A DNA stretch of 44,406 nt from Chlamydiota bacterium (lineage in GTDB: Bacteria; Chlamydiota; Chlamydiia; Chlamydiales; Parachlamydiaceae): positions 1-44,406 of the forward strand of contig JABDEI010000005.1 of NCBI GenBank assembly GCA_013287145.1, read 5' to 3'. The translations under genes were made by a program, and so were the position numbers. Under the pieces are notes generated by a model, which was not told where the DNA came from, searched no databases, and saw only the letters and a list, made by a program, of their open reading frames with translations. This document shows, piece after piece, positions 40,511-44,406 of this stretch (its first letter is position 1; each line of letters starts with the position of its first letter).

Positions 40511-42427
40511 ATGCCAAATTTTCCAAAAGTTCACAATAAAGCCGAATTTGAAAATTATGTGACGCAACTTAAAAATGATGTGCAAAGCGGAAAAAAATGG
40601 CTAAACCGCGATGTTACAGCAGTCAAAAAAGATCATTTTTTACTTCGGGTGATTAAAAGGATTTTAAATCTTTTTCCAGGGGATCGTTTTGCCCCAATAA
40701 GAGCTGATAAAGCTGCGCATAGTTTGCTTGATTTTTGCGAAGACTCACAGAATAGAACCTATGTAGATGCAAAAATCGCCGATCAACTGATCAGTGTGCT
40801 CGATTTTTTGAAGGATAAAACAAGGTATTCCAAGCATTCCAAAGCCTATGTAAAAGAGATCGAAGAGGACAAACAAAAAATTCAAGCTTTAGTAACATCT
40901 TCAACAGAGCTTAAACATCTTTTTCCTGAGCAAAAGATAGTTGATCCAAAAGAGAAAGAAGAGAAGATAGAGAGTGAAAAAGAGATTCCTTCTTTTGTCA
41001 AAGGAAATCAAATTATCTTCGATAACGGCGATCAAAAAGATTCCAGTGAAAAAGACCAGATGTTGGATCATTTCGAGCAGCATTTAGAAGAAATAGATAC
41101 GTTAAAAGTGAATGGCGCTTTTAACCCCGAACAGGCAAAACGTTTAAGTAATCTTATTGAACGCTCAAATAAGCTCAAGAAAATCGAAATACCTTCAGCT
41201 CTTGCAAATAGTAAAGACCTAAGCGCTGTGATTGCAAAAAAGAAAGAATTAGAGGTGCTTTATTCTCCCGATGAAAAGGCAACTTCTTCCGAAGGGAAAA
41301 AAGTAAAAAATGAGGATGGGAACAAAATCCCTTCATTTGTGAAGGGAAATCAAGTTACTTTTGATTCAAGAGAAAAAGACAATTTTCCTTTAGTTTTTGA
41401 TTATCTTGAGCAGCATTTAGATGAGATAGAAAATCTTAAGTTGGACGCTGTTTTGATGCCTGAACAGGGACAGCGCTTAAGCAATCTTATTCAACGGTTG
41501 AATAAACTAAAGAAAATTGAAGCTCCATTTAAAGAAGAGGAAAACCTCATTGATGCGATTACTCAAAAGAAGGGAATAGAAGTTGTTCAATGTCTCGGTA
41601 CAGATCGCGTTCTTGCTAACTTAGCAAATGATAACCCTGGAATTAAAGAGCTCACACTGAATAACCTATTTGGAGAAGTGATTTCATCTCAAGGAATAAG
41701 CGATTTGCTAAAACTATCCCATCTAGAAAAGCTTTTTCTGGAACATCCAGAATTTCTCTTTCGTGAGAATTTAAAGGAGCTCTCAGCCTTTGGCTCAAAA
41801 TTATCCTCTCTTGAGGAGATGTCGATAAAGGGAGATAGCTCTATTCTTCCTTTGATGGCAGCTTCCATAGACCAATTTCAAAAGGTAAAATGTTTAAAAT
41901 TAATACATTGCACAGATGAGATCTTAGATAATATCGAGAGCCTTTCAAAGGTGAAATCCAATATCACAGAAATTTCTATTGAGGGAGAATATGGGTTTAG
42001 ACAGGAAATAAAAGGTCGCCCAGATAGATTTCAAAATCTTTGTAAGGCTTTGTCTGATTTTAATTTAAGAAAACTATCTTTAGAAGATTTTCGATTAAAT
42101 TCTGCCGATTACTCTTTTTTAAGTGAGTTAAAGACGGTAGAAGAGCTTGCGCTGTCCTTTCCTGATGAGGGAAGTGCAGAGGCTATAGAGAAGTTGATCA
42201 ATCAACTTCCTAACTTGAAAAAAATAACTATCACAACTCATCCCCAAATTTCATTTAAATCTGGCACTTTGGCTTCGCAACAACTTAGAGAGCTTCAATG
42301 GAAATATTCAAATGTTACAATTTCAGTGAGACATTTCGATATCCCTTATAGAGCCGAAAGTGAATATGATCCTTCTACCAAGAAAAAAGCACGACTGAAG
42401 GTGCCACACAGAGGAATAAATGATTAA
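40511..42427 (+). CDS. Modular LRR-type protein, paralogue 2
   Basis: 638 aa. The first about 135 residues are almost identical to paralogue 1 at protein level and very close at DNA level, pointing to recent tandem duplication or gene conversion of the head. Two copies of the SFVKGNQI unit follow at about 158-250 and 275-365; then an irregular LRR region diverges strongly, and the tail ends in a basic KKKARLKVPHRG stretch not present in paralogue 1. The pattern (conserved head, diversified middle and end) suggests a shared targeting or secretion part and different binding surfaces. It converges on the Mrp gene, with 20 bp between the stops. Confidence 0.8.
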   Translation: MPNFPKVHNKAEFENYVTQLKNDVQSGKKWLNRDVTAVKKDHFLLRVIKRILNLFPGDRFAPIRADKAAHSLLDFCEDSQNRTYVDAKIADQLISVLDFLKDKTRYSKHSKAYVKEIEEDKQKIQALVTSSTELKHLFPEQKIVDPKEKEEKIESEKEIPSFVKGNQIIFDNGDQKDSSEKDQMLDHFEQHLEEIDTLKVNGAFNPEQAKRLSNLIERSNKLKKIEIPSALANSKDLSAVIAKKKELEVLYSPDEKATSSEGKKVKNEDGNKIPSFVKGNQVTFDSREKDNFPLVFDYLEQHLDEIENLKLDAVLMPEQGQRLSNLIQRLNKLKKIEAPFKEEENLIDAITQKKGIEVVQCLGTDRVLANLANDNPGIKELTLNNLFGEVISSQGISDLLKLSHLEKLFLEHPEFLFRENLKELSAFGSKLSSLEEMSIKGDSSILPLMAASIDQFQKVKCLKLIHCTDEILDNIESLSKVKSNITEISIEGEYGFRQEIKGRPDRFQNLCKALSDFNLRKLSLEDFRLNSADYSFLSELKTVEELALSFPDEGSAEAIEKLINQLPNLKKITITTHPQISFKSGTLASQQLRELQWKYSNVTISVRHFDIPYRAESEYDPSTKKKARLKVPHRGIND

Positions 42428-42447
42428 TCGTTTGTTTCATTTATAAC

Positions 42448-43245
42448 TTAAGTTTTTTTTGTGATTGAGAAACTTTTTTGCTGAACTGATGTGGCTAAAT
42501 CCCGAAAATAAACTCCGACATTGTCGTCAGCTTGATGATAAGCGGCGGGATAGCCTTCATCGCCGCCGCGTCGAATGGCAGGGATGAGCGGAACGCTTCC
42601 TAATAGTTCTGTTTCAAAGCGGTTGGCTAGCTCTTGGGCTTTGCCACGGCCAAAGATGTGATAAGTATCTTGTGTGCCAGGAACTGTAAATCCCGCCATG
42701 TTTTCGATGACGCCGACAAGCGGAATCTCTAATTGATGAAAAGCATTGATGGCTTTGATCGCGTCAAGCATAGCGACCTCTTGAGGGGTGCAAACGACTA
42801 AAGCTCCATCGACATGCAGAATTTGAGAAAGCGAGATCGGAATATCGCCCGTGCCGGGGGGAAGATCGATGATCATGACGTCTAAGTCGCCCCAATAGAC
42901 TTCCGTGATCATTTTAGATAAGGTTGCGTGCAACATGGGGCCGCGCCAAACGACTGAGCGAGCCTCTTCGATGAAGAAGCCTATCGACATCACCTTAATG
43001 CCAAACTTAGAAAAGGGGACGATCAGTTCCCTGCCATCTTCTTGCGGATGCAGCCTAGGACTTAGCTGACGCAAGCCCATCATGATAGGAATGGATGGGC
43101 CGTAGACGTCGGCATCAAGAAGGCCTACGTTTAATCCTAGACGCCCTAAAGCGACAGCCAAATTGACCGCTACGGTCGATTTGCCGACCCCGCCTTTGCC
43201 AGATCCGACCAAGAGGGTATTTTTGCTTATCTTGAGTTTATTCAT
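42448..43245 (-). CDS. mrp: Mrp/NBP35-family ATPase (iron-sulfur carrier type) without CxxC
   Basis: 265 aa. The deviant Walker A GKGGVGKST (residues 16-24), LDADVYGPSIP and IIDLPPGTGD mark the Mrp/ApbC family, which carry and transfer Fe-S clusters as dimers. The usual N-terminal DUF59 domain is absent. More unusually, the region that normally reads ENMS..CP.C......IFG reads ENMAGFTVPGTQDTYHIFG (residues 171-189), so the conserved CxxC cluster ligand pair is missing. It may be an Fe-S-independent ATPase or use partner cysteines. It overlaps the CxxCxxCC protein gene by 8 bp. Confidence 0.9.
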   Translation of the reverse strand: MNKLKISKNTLLVGSGKGGVGKSTVAVNLAVALGRLGLNVGLLDADVYGPSIPIMMGLRQLSPRLHPQEDGRELIVPFSKFGIKVMSIGFFIEEARSVVWRGPMLHATLSKMITEVYWGDLDVMIIDLPPGTGDIPISLSQILHVDGALVVCTPQEVAMLDAIKAINAFHQLEIPLVGVIENMAGFTVPGTQDTYHIFGRGKAQELANRFETELLGSVPLIPAIRRGGDEGYPAAYHQADDNVGVYFRDLATSVQQKSFSITKKT

Positions 43246-43690
43246 CGCTTTTCAAATGAATGGCTAGCTGTTCTTCAATGGCATTGAAAGGAACTTTAGC
43301 GGCTTGTTTGCGGATGCCTTCGCAGTGTTTTGCGGCCTCTTCCCAGTCTTGCTTAGATTTAAGATTCTGCGGCCACCAGGGAAAGGTGCGGCACTGCTTG
43401 GGACGCACGGAATAGATCGTGCATTTTTTATCTTTTAAGAAGACGCAGTCATAATGGGGGTGCGTTTCCTTCAAGGACATGCGATCATTGACAAAGCGCA
43501 GATAGCGTTTGCTAAACTCTTCTGTAGAAAGATCGAGAAAAGCAGCCATTTGTTCAATTTCGTTGTCGGAAACCCAGACATAGCCGGGAGCGCCCGTGCA
43601 GCATCCGCCGCATTCTGTGCATTGAAACTCCAGGCCTGTTTTGTACCAGGGCTCGTCATCATCTGAGAGGACATTTAATAAATTAGACAT
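43238..43690 (-). CDS. YkgJ-like CxxCxxCC zinc/iron-binding protein
   Basis: 150 aa. Cys24-xx-Cys27-xx-Cys30-Cys31 (CTECGGCCTG) plus later Cys residues in HYDCVF, KKCTIY and PKQCRTFPWW match the CxxCxxCC family (YkgJ/UPF0153), small proteins thought to chelate zinc or an Fe-S cluster; function is uncertain. It is first in a two-gene unit, and its stop overlaps the start of the Mrp-like gene, so the products are made together. Confidence 0.9.
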   Translation of the reverse strand: MSNLLNVLSDDDEPWYKTGLEFQCTECGGCCTGAPGYVWVSDNEIEQMAAFLDLSTEEFSKRYLRFVNDRMSLKETHPHYDCVFLKDKKCTIYSVRPKQCRTFPWWPQNLKSKQDWEEAAKHCEGIRKQAAKVPFNAIEEQLAIHLKSDE

Positions 43691-43708
43691 AATTTGTGTT
43701 TTAGTAGT

Positions 43709-43846
43709 TTAGTCGCGTTCCCCGCTGAGGATTTGTTTGATGCCGGAGACGACAAAAAGAATTAAAAAAATGATGCAGATAATGCCGACGACACCGGCTT
43801 CAACGCCAAGAGATGCCGCTATGATTTTTGAAAAGTAAGGAATCAT
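43709..43846 (-). CDS. Small membrane protein (UPF0391/DUF1328-like)
   Basis: 45 aa from MIPYFSKIIAASLG, or 63 aa from a Met at 43900; neither has a clear ribosome site, and the shorter matches the family size better. A single hydrophobic helix (GVVGIICIIFLILFVVSGI) resembles UPF0391 inner-membrane proteins such as E. coli YtjA. It lies between the YkgJ-like gene and the symporter with no overlapping alternative. Function unknown. Confidence 0.55.
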   Translation of the reverse strand: MIPYFSKIIAASLGVEAGVVGIICIIFLILFVVSGIKQILSGERD

Positions 43847-43962
43847 GAATCTAACCGGGTTTAGAGGACTAAGGATAAAGCAAGAAAATGGCGTTGTCAA
43901 GAAACAAGTATATTGTTACATTGTCCAAGCAATTTCAACAAAAGATTGAGAGATTTTAAGAC

Positions 43963-44406
43963 ATGCAAAAGCAAAGAGAGCATTGGAGCAGCCATTTTGG
44001 ATTTATCTTAGCAGCAGCGGGATCAGCCATCGGCTTAGGGACACTCTGGAAGTTTCCTTATGTGACAGGACAAAATGGCGGAGGGTTATTCGTGCTCTTT
44101 TATATTGCATGCATTTTCATCATTGGGATGCCGGTGTTCATTGCCGAGTTAATTTTAGGAAGAAAAGCGCAGCGCGGCGCCGTTGGAATTTTTGCTACTC
44201 TAGCGCATAACTCGGCCTTTTGGAAGGGAGTAGGTTGGCTAGGGGTCAGCGCTTCATTTTTGCTGATGTCTTATTACAGCGTCGTGGCGGGATGGGGATT
44301 GAATTATTTTTTCATGTCGTTGAATCAGTTTTACCTCAATCGCACACCTCAGGAAATCAGCACTGTTTTTGATGTATTGGCCTCATCAGGCGATATTACT
44401 GTTTTT
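43963..44406 (+). CDS. Sodium-dependent symporter, SNF family (5' part, cut by window edge)
   Basis: The first 148 codons run off the window. MQKQREHWSSHFGFILAAAG, then GSAIGLGTLWKFPY and NGGGLFVLFYI are the signature start of neurotransmitter:sodium symporters: unwound TM1 with the GSAIGLGxxWKFPY sodium/substrate site. At least three membrane helices are included. Bacterial members take up amino acids with Na+. Chlamydia carries homologues. No strong ribosome site precedes the ATG. Confidence 0.93.
   Translation, partial: MQKQREHWSSHFGFILAAAGSAIGLGTLWKFPYVTGQNGGGLFVLFYIACIFIIGMPVFIAELILGRKAQRGAVGIFATLAHNSAFWKGVGWLGVSASFLLMSYYSVVAGWGLNYFFMSLNQFYLNRTPQEISTVFDVLASSGDITVF

Overview
The window looks like a chromosomal segment of an environmental, protist-associated chlamydia (order Parachlamydiales or close relative). 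This is inferred from gene content. Housekeeping genes typical of Chlamydiae (htrA, lpxB, pcnB, glmM-glmS, hemA, dnaX-ybaB, an HD-domain membrane protein, pgm, mrp) alternate with large eukaryote-like or secretion-type proteins: leucine-rich repeat (LRR) proteins, F-box/LRR proteins, a CHLPS-like alpha/beta hydrolase and an Inc-like membrane hairpin protein. The genus cannot be fixed from sequence alone.

Layout. 1-3.7 kb: an accessory island with a 689-aa LRR protein and a REP-associated tyrosine transposase (RAYT), surrounded by nested palindromes and bracketed by a 105-bp direct repeat copied from the 3' end of the next gene. 3.6-8.1 kb (minus strand): a sugar nucleotidyltransferase split by an apparent 1-base frameshift, the periplasmic protease HtrA, and an M20 dipeptidase. 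8.4-11.6 kb (minus): a tightly overlapping envelope-lipid operon running GT2 glycosyltransferase, LAB_N membrane protein, LpxB, DUF374 acyltransferase. 11.8-14.8 kb (minus): a possible cysteine-peptidase-like gene in two overlapping frames behind a good promoter, an alpha/beta hydrolase, and pcnB. 14.9-19.1 kb (plus): two tandem F-box/LRR paralogues. 19.3-22.6 kb (plus): glmM-glmS for amino-sugar synthesis. 22.6-23.1 kb: a non-coding block of heptanucleotide repeats in an inverted arrangement. 23.1-30.9 kb (minus): an unrecognised 549-aa protein, hemA, dnaX-ybaB, the CHLPS-like hydrolase, and galE. 31.2-35.3 kb (plus): an HD membrane phosphohydrolase, a short-chain dehydrogenase, and a DEAD-box helicase. 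35.3-37.3 kb: a second heptamer inverted repeat flush against both stop codons of convergent genes, then a phosphohexomutase. 37.5-42.4 kb (plus): an Inc-like two-helix membrane protein and two tandem modular LRR paralogues. 42.4-44.4 kb: a Mrp ATPase lacking its usual CxxC, a CxxCxxCC protein, a small membrane protein, and the start of a sodium symporter.

The genes fall into three functional groups. Envelope and sugar metabolism includes LpxB and its neighbours, GlmM, GlmS, GalE, the phosphohexomutase and the nucleotidyltransferase. Information and redox housekeeping includes DnaX, YbaB, PcnB, HemA, Mrp and the helicase. The third group is candidate host-interaction proteins. The most novel-looking parts are the 37.5-42.4 kb cluster, the F-box/LRR pair, and the RAYT/palindrome island. 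The paralogue pairs look like tandem duplications, and several intergenic regions are filled with repeat families rather than genes.
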